Below, piece after piece: positions 8,826 to 18,058 of a DNA stretch of 64,000 nt; the first letter of the stretch is position 1; every line of letters begins with the position of its first letter. The position numbers and the translations under genes are program-made. The notes under the pieces are model-generated. The model did not search any database, had not been told where the DNA came from, and saw only the letters and a program-made list of their open reading frames with translations. The stretch comes from Planctomycetota bacterium (GTDB taxonomy: Bacteria > Planctomycetota > UBA1135 > GCA-002686595), in contig JADHOC010000002.1 of NCBI GenBank assembly GCA_016779205.1, positions 186,001 to 250,000 of the forward strand. The letters are read 5' to 3'.

Positions 8826-10021
8826 ACCAGCAGCTCGCCCGACACTGGGGCCTCGACCCCGAGGTCACCTTCCTGAACCACGGCTCCTTCGGCGCGGCGC
8901 CCCGCGTCGTGCTCGAGGCCCAGCGGCGGGAGCAGGACGCCCAGGAGCGCGACCCGATCCACTTCCTCGCCCCCGAGCGCAGCCTCTACGGGAAGCTGGA
9001 CGCGGTGCGTGACCGGCTCGCCGCCTTCCTCGGCTGCCCGTCCGAGGACCTCGCCTTCGTTCGCAACGCCACCGACGGCGTCAACGCCGTGCTGCGCTCG
9101 TTCCCGCTCGAGCCCGGCGACCGGATCGTCATCACGAGCCACGGGTACAACGCCTGCAACAACGCCGCGCGCTACGTGGCGGAGCGTGCGGGGGCCGAGG
9201 TCGCCGTGGCCGACATCCCCTTCCCCCTCTCCGATCCCGCCGAGGCGGCGGCGGCGGTGGCTGAGGCCTGCTGCGACCGGACCCGCCTGGTGCTCGTGGA
9301 CCACGTCACGAGTCCGACGGGCCTGGTCCTGCCCGTGGAGGAGATCGTCCAGGCCGCCCGCGACCGGGGCATCCGGACCCTCGTGGACGCGGCCCACGGG
9401 CCCGGAATGCTCCCCATGGACCTGGGCCGGGTCGGGGCGGACTACACCACGGGCAACCTGCACAAGTGGTTGTGCGGCCCCAAGGTGTCGGGCTTCCTCC
9501 ACGTCCGCCCCGAGCTCCAGGAGTCGGTTCGCCCCTGCGTCATCAGCCACGCGGCGAACACCCCCGCCCCGGGGCGGTCACGCTTCATCGCCGAGTTCGA
9601 CTGGACGGGGACCTTCGACCCATCTCCGCTGCTCGCCGTCCCCGCGGCCATCGACTTCCTGGAGGGCGTCCTGCCCGGGGGGCTCGACGCCGTGCGGGCC
9701 CACAACCGGGCCTTGGTCCTGGAGGGCCGGGCGATCCTCTGCGAGGCCCTGGGGGTCCAGCCGCCGGCGCCGGACGCCATGATCGGCTCCCTGGTGACCC
9801 TCCCGCTCCCCGCATCCGGCTCCGACGCGCCGCCCAGCGGGCGCGTGGACCCCCTGCAGCTCGCCCTCTTCGAGCGGCACCGGGTCGAGGTGCCGATCAT
9901 GCACTGGCCCGCGAAGGGGCAGCGCTGGGTCCGGATCTCGGCCCAGGTCTACAACGACCGGGGAGACTACGAGCGTCTCGCGGCGGGCCTCGTGGCAGAG
10001 GGAGAGGCTTGTCGGACCTGA
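8822..10021 (+). CDS. Class V PLP-dependent aminotransferase, isopenicillin-N-epimerase-like
   Basis: 399 residues from the ATG at 8822, which overlaps the preceding stop by 4 bp. The opening LNHGSFGAAPRVVLEAQ, the FVRNATDGVNAVLRS block and the lysine that binds PLP, K215 in TGNLHKWLCGPK, are the signature of the CefD/cysteine-desulfurase-like fold type I group. CefD-like proteins in non-producers of beta-lactams generally act on small amino acids as racemases, lyases or desulfurases; the real substrate is unknown here. There is no Fe-S assembly gene nearby, which argues against an IscS/SufS role. Confidence 0.88.
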   Translation: MNQQLARHWGLDPEVTFLNHGSFGAAPRVVLEAQRREQDAQERDPIHFLAPERSLYGKLDAVRDRLAAFLGCPSEDLAFVRNATDGVNAVLRSFPLEPGDRIVITSHGYNACNNAARYVAERAGAEVAVADIPFPLSDPAEAAAAVAEACCDRTRLVLVDHVTSPTGLVLPVEEIVQAARDRGIRTLVDAAHGPGMLPMDLGRVGADYTTGNLHKWLCGPKVSGFLHVRPELQESVRPCVISHAANTPAPGRSRFIAEFDWTGTFDPSPLLAVPAAIDFLEGVLPGGLDAVRAHNRALVLEGRAILCEALGVQPPAPDAMIGSLVTLPLPASGSDAPPSGRVDPLQLALFERHRVEVPIMHWPAKGQRWVRISAQVYNDRGDYERLAAGLVAEGEACRT

Positions 10022-10050
10022 AGGGGCCCGGCAGGTCATACTGTTCCCCC

Positions 10051-10070
10051 CCGGCCCGCTGACGGGCCGG
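10051..10070 (+). promoter_or_regulatory. GC hairpin just upstream of the S33 peptidase start
   Basis: CCGGCCCG at 10051-10058 pairs perfectly with CGGGCCGG at 10063-10070 around a 4-base loop, ending 7 bp before the ATG at 10078. It lacks a T-run, so it is a poor intrinsic terminator; it would lie over the ribosome-binding region and may limit translation or slow termination of the aminotransferase transcript. The function is inference. Confidence 0.4.
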
Positions 10071-10077
10071 CGCACCC

Positions 10078-11337
10078 ATGTACCGCATCCCCGGCTTCCA
10101 CTTCGAGGACCACCTCTTCCGGCTCCCCCTGGATCACGACGACCCCGCGGGCGGCGCGATCGAGGTCTTCGGCCGAGAGGTCCATTCGGGGGACGGGGCG
10201 CACCGGGACCGGCCCTGGCTCGTCTTCCTCCAGGGGGGGCCGGGCTTCGAGAGCCCGCGTCCCCTGGCCTCGGGCGGGTGGTTGAGCAAGGCGATCGAGC
10301 GCTACCGGGTCCTGCTGCTGGACCAGCGGGGGACGGGGCGGAGCACGCCGCAGACGCCGGAGAACATCACCGCGCTCGGGGACGCCGCGGCGCAGGCGGA
10401 GCACCTCGCGCGCTTCCGCGCGGACGCGATCGTGCGCGACTGCGAGGCGATCCGCCGTGAGCTCGGCATCGAGCGCTGGACCGTGCTCGGGCAGAGCTTC
10501 GGCGGCTTCTGCGCGGTGCACTACCTCTCCGCCGCCCCCGACGGTCTCGCGGGCGTGATGATCACCGGCGGCCTGCCGGGCCTCGACAACGGGGCGGAGG
10601 ACGTCTATCGGCGCACCTATCCGCTCACGCGCTCGAAGAACCAGCAGCTCTTCGAGCGCTTCCCGGAGCTGGAGGCTCGAGCGCGCGCCGTCTTCGAGCG
10701 GCTCGAGCGCGGGGACGTGACCCTCCCCTGCGGGGACGCGCTCAGCCCCGAGCGACTCCAGCTGGTGGGCAGCCAGCTCGGCTTCTCCTACGGCGCCGCC
10801 CAGCTGCACTACCTCTTCGAGCGCGCCTTCGTGCCGGGGACCGACTCGCTCTCGCGCTCGTTCCTGCGGGGGGTCGAGGGCCTGCAGTCCTTCGACACGA
10901 ACCCCTTCTACGCCATCCTCCACGAGGCGTGCTACGCCCAGGGCGGCGCCACCGCGTGGGCTGCTCACCGCGTGCGCGAGGAGTTCCCCGAGTTCGATCC
11001 CGCCGCCGCGAGCCAGGCGCCGCTGTTCACCGGCGAGATGGTGTACCCCTGGTTCCTCGAGCAGTTCGGCGCCCTGCAGAGCCTCCGGGGGGTGGGGGAG
11101 CGGCTGGCCGAGAAGTCGGACTGGCCCGCGCTTTACGACCCCGAGGTCCTCGGGCGGAACAGGGTCCCGGTGGCGGCCCTCGTCTACCACGACGACATGT
11201 TTGTGCCCGCCGACCTCTCCATCGAGACCGCGGGCCGGATCAAGGGGCTCGACCCCTGGATCACGAACGAGCACGAGCACGACGGGCTGCGCGCGGACGG
11301 CGCCAACGTCTTCGAGAAGCTCCACGCCCGGCTCTGA
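10078..11337 (+). CDS. Alpha/beta hydrolase, proline iminopeptidase-like (peptidase S33)
   Basis: 419 residues. The oxyanion-hole motif LQGGPGFE, the DQRGTGRST block and the nucleophile elbow GQSFGGF (S140) are those of S33 proline iminopeptidases, which remove N-terminal proline. The acid and base would be D in YHDDMF and H in EHEHDG near the C-terminus. It has a large lid (residues about 190-330). No signal peptide is seen; the protein is likely cytoplasmic and may serve peptide use. It stands 56 bp after the aminotransferase. Other S33 substrates, such as tripeptides, are possible. Confidence 0.9.
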   Translation: MYRIPGFHFEDHLFRLPLDHDDPAGGAIEVFGREVHSGDGAHRDRPWLVFLQGGPGFESPRPLASGGWLSKAIERYRVLLLDQRGTGRSTPQTPENITALGDAAAQAEHLARFRADAIVRDCEAIRRELGIERWTVLGQSFGGFCAVHYLSAAPDGLAGVMITGGLPGLDNGAEDVYRRTYPLTRSKNQQLFERFPELEARARAVFERLERGDVTLPCGDALSPERLQLVGSQLGFSYGAAQLHYLFERAFVPGTDSLSRSFLRGVEGLQSFDTNPFYAILHEACYAQGGATAWAAHRVREEFPEFDPAAASQAPLFTGEMVYPWFLEQFGALQSLRGVGERLAEKSDWPALYDPEVLGRNRVPVAALVYHDDMFVPADLSIETAGRIKGLDPWITNEHEHDGLRADGANVFEKLHARL

Positions 11338-11416
11338 AGGACGCCCGGGGCTGGTCGATGAAGCGACCCTGAGGAGGCACGGGCAGGGCGGCGCTCAGCC
11401 GTCTAATCTCGGCGGC

Positions 11417-13003
11417 ATGTCGCCGCTCCAGCTCTCCGTCGTCCTCGCCGCCTGCCTCCTCGTCCCCACGTCCAGCGCCCAGGAGGGCGCCCGCCCCGGG
11501 CCCCCGCCGGAGCCCGAACGCGGAGTGCGCCGCGCCCTCGAGGGGGCCGGCGGTGGCGCGACCCTGGTGGCGCCGCTCCGGTCCAGGACCACCTACCTGG
11601 TGGACGCCGCGGGCGTGACCCTCCACTCCTGGCCCAGCGAGTGGACGCCGGGCAACTCGGCCTACCTGATGGAGGACGGTTCGCTGCTCCGCTGCGGCAA
11701 GGACGCGGGCAACGCGCCCTACCGCGGCGGGGGAGAGGGTGGCCGGATCCAGCGGATCGGCTGGGACGGGGAGCTCATGTGGGACCATCAGCTGGCCAAC
11801 AGCCGCCGCCGCCAGCACCACGACATCGAGCCGCTGCCCAACGGAAACGTGCTCGCTATCGTCTGGGAGGGCGTCTCCACCGAGGACGCCATCGCCGCTG
11901 GCCGGGACGCCGGCAGCATCGGCGACCGCGGGATCTGGCCGGACGCGATCCTGGAGCTGAAGCCCGTCGGCGCGTCCGAGGCGGAGGTGGTCTGGGAGTG
12001 GCACGCGTGGGATCACCTCATCCAGGACCGTGATCCGGAGAAGCCCAACTACGGCGACCCCGCGACCCACCCGCACCGGATCAACGTGAACTTCGACCGC
12101 CGGGAGCGACCCAGGTCCGCGGCGGAGCTCGAGCGCGAGGCCGCCGAAGAGGAGCGCTTGCGTGGGCTGGGGTACGGCGGCGGGGGCGACGAGCCCCGCC
12201 GGGGGCGGCGCGGCCGCGGCGGTCGCGGAGGCGGCTCCGATTGGATGCACACCAACGGCATCGACTACGACCCGGCCACGGACCTGATCGCCATCAGCGT
12301 CCGCTCGGCGAGCGAGGTCTGGTTCATCGACCACTCCACCACCACGGACGAGGCGCGTACGGGCGAGGGCGGCCGGCGCGGTCGCGGTGGCGACCTGCTC
12401 CATCGTTTCGGGCGTCCCGCGTCCTTTGGGGCGGAGGGTGAGCAGGTCCTGTTCCACCAGCACGACCCGCAGTTCCTCCCCTCGACGGGCGCCGTCATGC
12501 TCTCCGTGTTCAACAACGGCAGCGGCCGGCCGGGCGGCGACCGCTCCAGCGCGGACGTGTTCAAGATTCCCTTCACCGAGGACGCTGGATTCGGGGACGG
12601 CCCCCCCGCCCAGCCCGAGCTCGCGTGGACCTGGGATGGCGGCGAGGAGCGCATCTTCAACGGGCACATCAGCGGGGTCCAGCGGCTCGGAAACGGCAAC
12701 ACGCTCGTCTGCCTCGGGGAGGAGGGCCGCGTCCTCGAGGTCTCCGCGGACCACCGGGTGGTCTGGGAGTACCTGCAGGACTTCAAGCCGGACGAGGGGC
12801 CCAACCAGGGGGGCCCGCCCCGGGGACGCCGGGACCGGGGAGGTCCTCCGGGTGGTGGCCCTCCCCGTGGAGGTCCCCCCGGCGGCCGCCCGGGCGGCGG
12901 CGGGCCCCAGAGCTCCCACGCCATCTTCCGGGCCAGCCGCTACGAGGCGGACCACCCGGGCCTGGCGCGGGTGAAGGGTAAGGCCGGCCCGTCGGACCGC
13001 TGA
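11417..13003 (+). CDS. Arylsulfotransferase (ASST)-like secreted beta-propeller protein
   Basis: 528 residues from the ATG at 11417, which gives a signal peptide (LQLSVVLAACLLVPTSSAQ). The body is a beta-propeller with the ASST pattern: HHDIEPLPNGNVLAIVWE, WMHTNGIDYDPATDLIAIS, FHQHDPQFLPSTGAVMLS and GHISGVQRLGNGNTLVC. The histidines in these blocks correspond to the active-site positions of aryl-sulfate sulfotransferases, which move sulfate between phenolic donors and acceptors without PAPS; whether this protein is active cannot be told. Two low-complexity inserts stand out: an Arg/Gly run near residues 262-275 and a Gly/Pro/Arg run of GGPPRG-like units near residues 470-495. It is followed 26 bp on by the convergent YjbQ gene. 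Confidence 0.75.
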   Translation: MSPLQLSVVLAACLLVPTSSAQEGARPGPPPEPERGVRRALEGAGGGATLVAPLRSRTTYLVDAAGVTLHSWPSEWTPGNSAYLMEDGSLLRCGKDAGNAPYRGGGEGGRIQRIGWDGELMWDHQLANSRRRQHHDIEPLPNGNVLAIVWEGVSTEDAIAAGRDAGSIGDRGIWPDAILELKPVGASEAEVVWEWHAWDHLIQDRDPEKPNYGDPATHPHRINVNFDRRERPRSAAELEREAAEEERLRGLGYGGGGDEPRRGRRGRGGRGGGSDWMHTNGIDYDPATDLIAISVRSASEVWFIDHSTTTDEARTGEGGRRGRGGDLLHRFGRPASFGAEGEQVLFHQHDPQFLPSTGAVMLSVFNNGSGRPGGDRSSADVFKIPFTEDAGFGDGPPAQPELAWTWDGGEERIFNGHISGVQRLGNGNTLVCLGEEGRVLEVSADHRVVWEYLQDFKPDEGPNQGGPPRGRRDRGGPPGGGPPRGGPPGGRPGGGGPQSSHAIFRASRYEADHPGLARVKGKAGPSDR

Positions 13004-13029
13004 CGGTCGACGCGGGGCCCGCCGGGGGC

Positions 13030-13470
13030 TCAGCCATGCGCCTGGCCTTCGCCGTGGACATGGACCACCAGTGTCCGCCCATGGGGCGCGGTCCGGTGCT
13101 CGAAGAGGAAGAGCCCCTGCCACCTGCCGCTGACGAGACGCCCGGCTGCCACCGGGATCGTCTCCGAGGTCCGCGTGACCGACGCTCGAAGGTGGGAGGG
13201 CATGTCATCCTCCCCCTCGAGCGTGTGGGTGTAGCGCGGGTCCCCGTCCGGCGCGAGGCGCTCGAACCAGGCCACCAGGTCCCGTGAGGCGCTGGGGTCG
13301 GCGTTCTCCTGGATCAGGAGGCTGGCGGAGGTGTGGGTGCAATAGACGACCGCGAGCCCGGTCTCGACCCCCGACCGGGCCACGACCGCCGTGACCTGGC
13401 CCGTGACCTCGGTGAGTCCCCTTCCCCTCGTCTCGATCACGAGGCGTTCCTGGTGGTGCACGACGTTCAT
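13030..13470 (-). CDS. YjbQ/UPF0047 family protein
   Basis: 146 residues, the full family length. CTHTSASLLIQENADPS, the DD preceding PSHLR, LVSGRWQGLFLFEHR and the closing HVHGEG are the conserved blocks. YjbQ proteins are small trimers reported to have thiamine phosphate synthase activity as a secondary reaction; the true role is uncertain. It is divergent from the GNAT gene, with 45 bp between starts, and no thi genes are nearby. Confidence 0.93.
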   Translation of the reverse strand: MNVVHHQERLVIETRGRGLTEVTGQVTAVVARSGVETGLAVVYCTHTSASLLIQENADPSASRDLVAWFERLAPDGDPRYTHTLEGEDDMPSHLRASVTRTSETIPVAAGRLVSGRWQGLFLFEHRTAPHGRTLVVHVHGEGQAHG

Positions 13471-13515
13471 GGACCCATTTCATCCTGACCGCGCGGCGCC
13501 CGTACCCTCTGGCCC

Positions 13516-14250
13516 ATGGAACCCACCAAGGCCGACCTCCTCGCGCACCTGGAGGACGTCCCCGCGCTCGTGGAGGTACGGGGCCTGCTCCGTCGCCGCG
13601 GGACGTCCCTGGTGATGGGTGAGGGCCGTCCGCCCTCCGGCTTCGTCCTCGCGCCGGAGCACGACCTCGCGGCCGGCTTCGGTGCGCCGGAGCCAGGGTT
13701 GGCGGATCGGCTGGCGGAGGCGGCCTCGAGGGCGGACGTGGACCGGGCGCACCTTCGGCTGCGGGCGGAGCCGGCGGTGATGGAGGCCTGGTGTGCCGCC
13801 GGAGCGGCCCGCAGCGCCGGAGGAGTGGAGGTGCTCTCCTGGGCAGGGAGCTCCGGGGAGCTCGTGGCCCTGTCCGAGCGTCACGAGGTCCAGCTGGTGG
13901 AGGAGGGGGACGCCATGGCACGGGACCTCCCCGCCGCCATGCGGCGAGAGCTCGAGGCCCTGGAGTCCTGGCCCGCGGCGGCCGTAGCGCTGGCAGGGGG
14001 CGAGCCCGTGGCCCTCGCCTACGCGTTCGTGGAGACGGAGGGGCTCTGGGACGTGTCGGTGGAGACGGAGGCTCCCTTCCGTCGGGAGGGCTTCGGCGCC
14101 TGCGCCGCGGCGGCCCTCATGTTGGAGCAGGCCCGGGCGGGGCGCTCCGCGGTCTGGTCGGTGGCCTCGACCAACGCGCCCTCCCTCGCCCTCGCGGAGC
14201 GGCTCGGGTTCGTCTCCGCCGCGCGCTGGGCCGACGGGCGGCTCGCCTAG
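13516..14250 (+). CDS. GNAT-family acetyltransferase-like protein
   Basis: 244 residues. The C-terminal half has GNAT features: a beta strand with VALAYAFVETEGLWDVSVET, then RREGFGACAAAALM as the acetyl-CoA-binding (R/Q)xxGxG/A segment, and SLALAERLGFVSAARW as the typical closing block. The N-terminal 110 residues are Ala/Arg-rich and unlike a known domain, as in some two-domain GNAT proteins. The substrate is unknown. Its stop codon TAG overlaps the amidase stop on the other strand within a shared CTAG at 14247-14250. Confidence 0.75.
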   Translation: MEPTKADLLAHLEDVPALVEVRGLLRRRGTSLVMGEGRPPSGFVLAPEHDLAAGFGAPEPGLADRLAEAASRADVDRAHLRLRAEPAVMEAWCAAGAARSAGGVEVLSWAGSSGELVALSERHEVQLVEEGDAMARDLPAAMRRELEALESWPAAAVALAGGEPVALAYAFVETEGLWDVSVETEAPFRREGFGACAAAALMLEQARAGRSAVWSVASTNAPSLALAERLGFVSAARWADGRLA

Positions 14251-15371
14251 GGCAGCACCGTGAACTCGAGTCCGTCGGAGAGGCCGACGGGCACCGCCGG
14301 CAGGAGGCCGGGGTCCCGGTACCACCATTGGCAGAAGATCTGGTCGCCGGGGAGCATCCCGTTCGCCGCGAAGAACGCGCTGTCCATCTGGAGCTCCAGG
14401 CGACCGGAGCAGTTGCCCGGGCCGAGCCCGTAGGAGAACTGAACCGGCGTGCGGGTGAGGGGGCCGCCCACGCAGAGGAAGCCGCCGAGCAGCGGCAGCT
14501 CCAGCCCCTCGCGACCCCAGAAGAGCATCCCGAACTGCTGGCTCAGCACCTGGTCGCAGGCGACCACGAAGTCGCTCTGGCTGACGGACGGGGTGCCCGC
14601 TGACTCGATCGACGGGACGCAGCCCGCCGACGCCGTCTTCGGGAAGCAGTAGGTGGAGGGGCCGTCCACCGGGACGTGGGCCGGGATGCCGTAGTGGCGC
14701 TGGATGCCGAACAGGTGGGCGCGGGCCAGGGCCTCCACGGCGCCGGGGGCGGACAGGGCCGCCGCGTCGCCGGGGTTGCTGAGGAAGCCCGCCTCCGTGA
14801 GCGCCGCGGGCATCAGGGACTCCCGCAGGACGAAGAAGTTCGCGGTCTTGGGTCCCCGGTCCACCAGCCCCATGGCGGAGATCAGCTCCTCCTGGAGCCG
14901 GTCCCGCAGGTCCGCGCCCGGCGTACCGTTGGCGAAGGAGAAGGACTCGGTCCCGCTGGCGAGGGAGCTCGTGAAGGCGTTGTGGTGGATCGAGACGAAG
15001 CGATCCGCGGGCCAGTTGTTGGCGGCGTTGGTCCGGCTCGAGAGCGACACGGACGAGTCGTCGGTGCGGGTCATCATGACCTCCCACTCCCCGCCCCCTG
15101 AGGTGTCCAGGGTGTCCTCGTCGAGCAGGTCTCGGAGGCGGAGCGCGACCTCGAGGTTGAGCTCCTTCTCGACGATGCCGTTTCCGATGGCGCCGGGGTC
15201 CGTCCCGCCGTGGCCGGCGTCGATGAAGATCCGCCGCGGACCGCCGCCGCTGCCTTGTACCGCGCTGGCGCCCGAGTCGAGGTGGACGGCCGCCCCGGCG
15301 GCGAGGCCGAGGGTGACGGCGGGACCGAGGAGGCGGCGGAGGGCGCGAGGCGGGGCGAGGGCGAGCGGCAC
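14247..15371 (-). CDS. N-acetylmuramoyl-L-alanine amidase (Amidase_3) with C-terminal CWYRD-type domain
   Basis: 374 residues if read from the GTG at 15371, which gives an RR-containing signal peptide (LRRLLGPAVTLGLAAGAAV); a GTG at 15389 is a close alternative, and no ATG is available. Residues about 40-235 are the Zn-dependent amidase: IFIDAGHGGTDPGAIG, E in VEKELNLEVA, SIHHNAFT and ALTEAGFLSN, which supply the His, Glu and His metal ligands and the catalytic Glu. It cuts between MurNAc and L-Ala in peptidoglycan. Residues 241-374 form a separate domain that starts YCFPK, has FLCVGG in the middle and ends PGDQIFCQWWYRD followed by LSDGLEFTV; the same layout occurs in the metalloprotease at 33264-34673. 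Divergent from lysA. Confidence 0.9.
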   Translation of the reverse strand: MPLALAPPRALRRLLGPAVTLGLAAGAAVHLDSGASAVQGSGGGPRRIFIDAGHGGTDPGAIGNGIVEKELNLEVALRLRDLLDEDTLDTSGGGEWEVMMTRTDDSSVSLSSRTNAANNWPADRFVSIHHNAFTSSLASGTESFSFANGTPGADLRDRLQEELISAMGLVDRGPKTANFFVLRESLMPAALTEAGFLSNPGDAAALSAPGAVEALARAHLFGIQRHYGIPAHVPVDGPSTYCFPKTASAGCVPSIESAGTPSVSQSDFVVACDQVLSQQFGMLFWGREGLELPLLGGFLCVGGPLTRTPVQFSYGLGPGNCSGRLELQMDSAFFAANGMLPGDQIFCQWWYRDPGLLPAVPVGLSDGLEFTVLP

Positions 15372-15454
15372 GACCCCATGAAGGTACACCAAATGATCCC
15401 GCTTCGCCGGGGGGCGTGTTTGACCTCTCCTCCTCGGGTGAGAGAATCGAGACC

Positions 15455-16690
15455 ATGACCGGACCTCTCCACGATGAGGACCTCCTCGCCGAGCTCGCAG
15501 CGGCTCACGGTACACCGCTCTACGTCTACGACCTGGCGGCCGTGCGCCGGAACCTCGAGCACTTCCACGCCTTCGACTCGGTCCGCTACGCGGTCAAGGC
15601 CAACTCCAACCTCGGGGTGCTGCGCACGCTGCGCGAGGGAGGGGCCCGCTGCGAGGTGGTCTCAGCGGGAGAGATCGCGCGGGCCCTCGCGGCCGGGTTC
15701 GAGCCCGGAGACATGGTGTACACCGCGGACCTGATGGACCGGCGTGCCCGGCAGACGGTGCGGGACCTCCGGCTCCACGTGAACGCGGGGAGCGCCACCA
15801 TGCTGGAGCAGGTGGCGAGCCTCTGCGGGCCTGGCGACGTGACCCTGCGCATCAACCCCGGCTTCGGGGAGGGGCACGACGAGAAGGTGACCACGGGCGG
15901 AGCGCACTCCAAGCACGGGATCTGGCACGAGGAGCTCGTCGCCGTGCTGGCGCGGACGAGGGAGCTGGGGTTGCGAGTGACGGGGCTGCACGTGCACATC
16001 GGCTCGGGGCTCAAGGGGCGCCTCGTGGAGCGCACGGTGGAGGCGATGGACAACGCCGTGGCCCTCTTCCAGGAGACGGTCACACGGGTCTCCTGCGGCG
16101 GGGGGATGTCGTTCCCGTACCGAGCCGCGGACGAGCCCTTCGACATGGAGCGCTTCGCCAGCCTCTGGCTGGCCGGCCGTGACCGTTGGTCCGAGGCCGT
16201 GGGGCGGAGGCTGGAGCTCGAGGCGGAGCCGGGGCGGCTGCTCGTCGCCGACGCCGGGGTGCTGGTGACCGAGGTCTGCGGGATGAAGTCCACGGGGGAG
16301 GGCGGCGCGACCTTCGTCCTCGTGGACGCAGGCTTCCACAGCATGATCCGGCCGCTGCTGTACGGCGCCTTCCACCGCATCGCCGCCCTCGGCGCGGGGG
16401 ATCGGCCGACCTCGCCCAAGATGGTGGCGGGTCCACTGTGCGAGAGCGCGGACGTGTTCACCCAGGGCAAGGCCGGCGCGCCGGCGCCGCAGCCGCTCCC
16501 GGACATGGCGCCCGGCGAGCTGCTCGTGATCCACGACGTCGGGGCCTACGGCGCCGCCATGGCCTCCTGCTACAACTCGCGGCCCCTGCCCGCGGAGGTG
16601 GTGATCCACCCGGACGGCGAGGCCGCGCTGGCGCGGCCGGCCATCGACCCCAATCAGTTCCTGGAGCGTGAGCAGGAGCTGCTTCGATGA
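15455..16690 (+). CDS. lysA: Diaminopimelate decarboxylase
   Basis: 411 residues. It decarboxylates meso-diaminopimelate to L-lysine using PLP. The alanine-racemase-fold barrel shows K48 in YAVKANSN, CEVVSAGEI, HVHIGSG, the C-terminal barrel motifs EPGRLLVADAG, GPLCESADV (the catalytic Cys with the substrate-binding residues) and DVGAYGAAMASCYN. The ATG at 15455 is chosen because it sits directly before the conserved region; upstream in-frame sequence is not protein-like. The last bases overlap the next gene (ATGA at 16687), so it is coupled to the beta-lactamase-like gene. In this context it may act on DAP recovered from cell wall, as well as in lysine synthesis. Some members act on carboxynorspermidine; motifs favour DAP. 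Confidence 0.9.
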   Translation: MTGPLHDEDLLAELAAAHGTPLYVYDLAAVRRNLEHFHAFDSVRYAVKANSNLGVLRTLREGGARCEVVSAGEIARALAAGFEPGDMVYTADLMDRRARQTVRDLRLHVNAGSATMLEQVASLCGPGDVTLRINPGFGEGHDEKVTTGGAHSKHGIWHEELVAVLARTRELGLRVTGLHVHIGSGLKGRLVERTVEAMDNAVALFQETVTRVSCGGGMSFPYRAADEPFDMERFASLWLAGRDRWSEAVGRRLELEAEPGRLLVADAGVLVTEVCGMKSTGEGGATFVLVDAGFHSMIRPLLYGAFHRIAALGAGDRPTSPKMVAGPLCESADVFTQGKAGAPAPQPLPDMAPGELLVIHDVGAYGAAMASCYNSRPLPAEVVIHPDGEAALARPAIDPNQFLEREQELLR

Positions 16691-18000
16691 TCGAGCGTCG
16701 ACCCATGGGCCGCCTGGCGACCGCCGCGGCCGTGGCCCTCTCTGCGGCCTGCGCGTCGGGCGGCGCGGGCGCGGGAGCTCCCGACCCCGGCGACACGCTG
16801 CTGGTCGACCTCCTGGCGTCCCGCCCTGACCTGTTCGCCGACGTGCTCGAGGACCCCGCCGCCCACCGGCTGAAGGTGGAGCTGGTGGTGGTCGAGGAGG
16901 GAGAGGGCGGCCCTCGGCTCCGGCGCCACACCTACGACCAGGGCCCGGCGTACTTCTACCCCGCGAGCACGGTGAAGACGGCGGCCGTGATCGCCGCCTT
17001 CCTCGAGCTGGACCGGCTCGAGCGGGGCGGCGTCGGCACGGACGGTGCGGATGGCTGGACCCCGGGGCCGGCGGCCGGCGCGCCGGTGGGGCGGGACACG
17101 GCCCTGCGGTTCCACCCGCTGTTCGAGGGCGAGGGGTTGGAGGAGCGCGATCCCAGCCACCTGGACGGGGGCACCATCACGGCCGGGCACGAGGCGCGCA
17201 AGGTGCTCCTCATCTCCGACAACGCCGCCTACAACCGGCTGTACGAGCTCGCGGGCAACGACGGCGTCAACGGAGCCCTGCGGGACGCGGGCCTCGACCG
17301 CACGACGATCTTCCACCGGCTCTCGGAGTTCCGGAGCCCCGCCGATCAGCTCCGCGTCCCGGCCATCGACCTGCTCGACGGGACGGGGCGGGTGATCGCG
17401 AGCACCCCGGAGCGCACGGCGCCCGTGCCGGGCACCAACGCCGGCGTGGGGGGGCTGGAGCTGGGGGACGCCCACACCTCGGGGGGCGAGGTGCTCGCCG
17501 GGCCCATGTCCTTCGCCCAGAAGAACCACATGCCCCTCGGGGACCTGGTGGACATGAACATCATGCTCCTGCGCCCCGACCTCTTGGACGCGCTTCGACA
17601 CGAGCGCGGCGGGAAGCCGACGGTGGGCTTCCCCCTCACCGAGGACGACCGGGGGTTCATCCGGGCGGCCATGGCGTCGACCCCGGGCGAGTCGGAGGAC
17701 CCGCGCTACGATCCGGCGAAGTACCCCGCCGACTACTCCAAGTTCCTCCTGCCTGGGTTGCTGCGGGTCCGGTCCATGGACGAGCTGGTGGTGCGGGACA
17801 AGGTGGGCCGCGCGTACGGCTTCAGCATCACCAACTCCGAGGTGGTGGACCTGCGGACCGGGCGGACGTTCTTCCTCGCCGCCACCCTCTACACGAACCC
17901 CAACGGCGTGGTGGGGGACAGCGTGTACGACTACGGCCGGGCGGACCGCTTCCTCGGGGACCTGGGTGAGGTCGTGGGGCGCGCGGTGCTCGGCGACTGA
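16687..18000 (+). CDS. Class-A beta-lactamase-like serine hydrolase lipoprotein
   Basis: 437 residues from the ATG overlapping the lysA stop; the ATG at 16705 is also possible. Either start gives a lipobox (ALSAAC). The active-site set of serine penicillin-recognising enzymes is present: S94-x-x-K97 in PASTVKTA, the SDN triad at 177-179 in LLISDNAAYN, and a weak KTG equivalent (KVG in VVRDKVGRAYG). It is longer than true class A enzymes by about 150 residues, mainly between the SDN motif and the KxG. It lies between lysA and the NamZ fusion, so a role in cutting or binding peptidoglycan peptides at the cell surface is more likely than antibiotic resistance; that is inference. Confidence 0.8.
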   Translation: MIERRPMGRLATAAAVALSAACASGGAGAGAPDPGDTLLVDLLASRPDLFADVLEDPAAHRLKVELVVVEEGEGGPRLRRHTYDQGPAYFYPASTVKTAAVIAAFLELDRLERGGVGTDGADGWTPGPAAGAPVGRDTALRFHPLFEGEGLEERDPSHLDGGTITAGHEARKVLLISDNAAYNRLYELAGNDGVNGALRDAGLDRTTIFHRLSEFRSPADQLRVPAIDLLDGTGRVIASTPERTAPVPGTNAGVGGLELGDAHTSGGEVLAGPMSFAQKNHMPLGDLVDMNIMLLRPDLLDALRHERGGKPTVGFPLTEDDRGFIRAAMASTPGESEDPRYDPAKYPADYSKFLLPGLLRVRSMDELVVRDKVGRAYGFSITNSEVVDLRTGRTFFLAATLYTNPNGVVGDSVYDYGRADRFLGDLGEVVGRAVLGD

Positions 18001-18058
18001 TCGGTCACCGCCGGCGGATTCGCGCGCCCTCCCCCGCCGGCTGTGGTACAGGAGGCCC

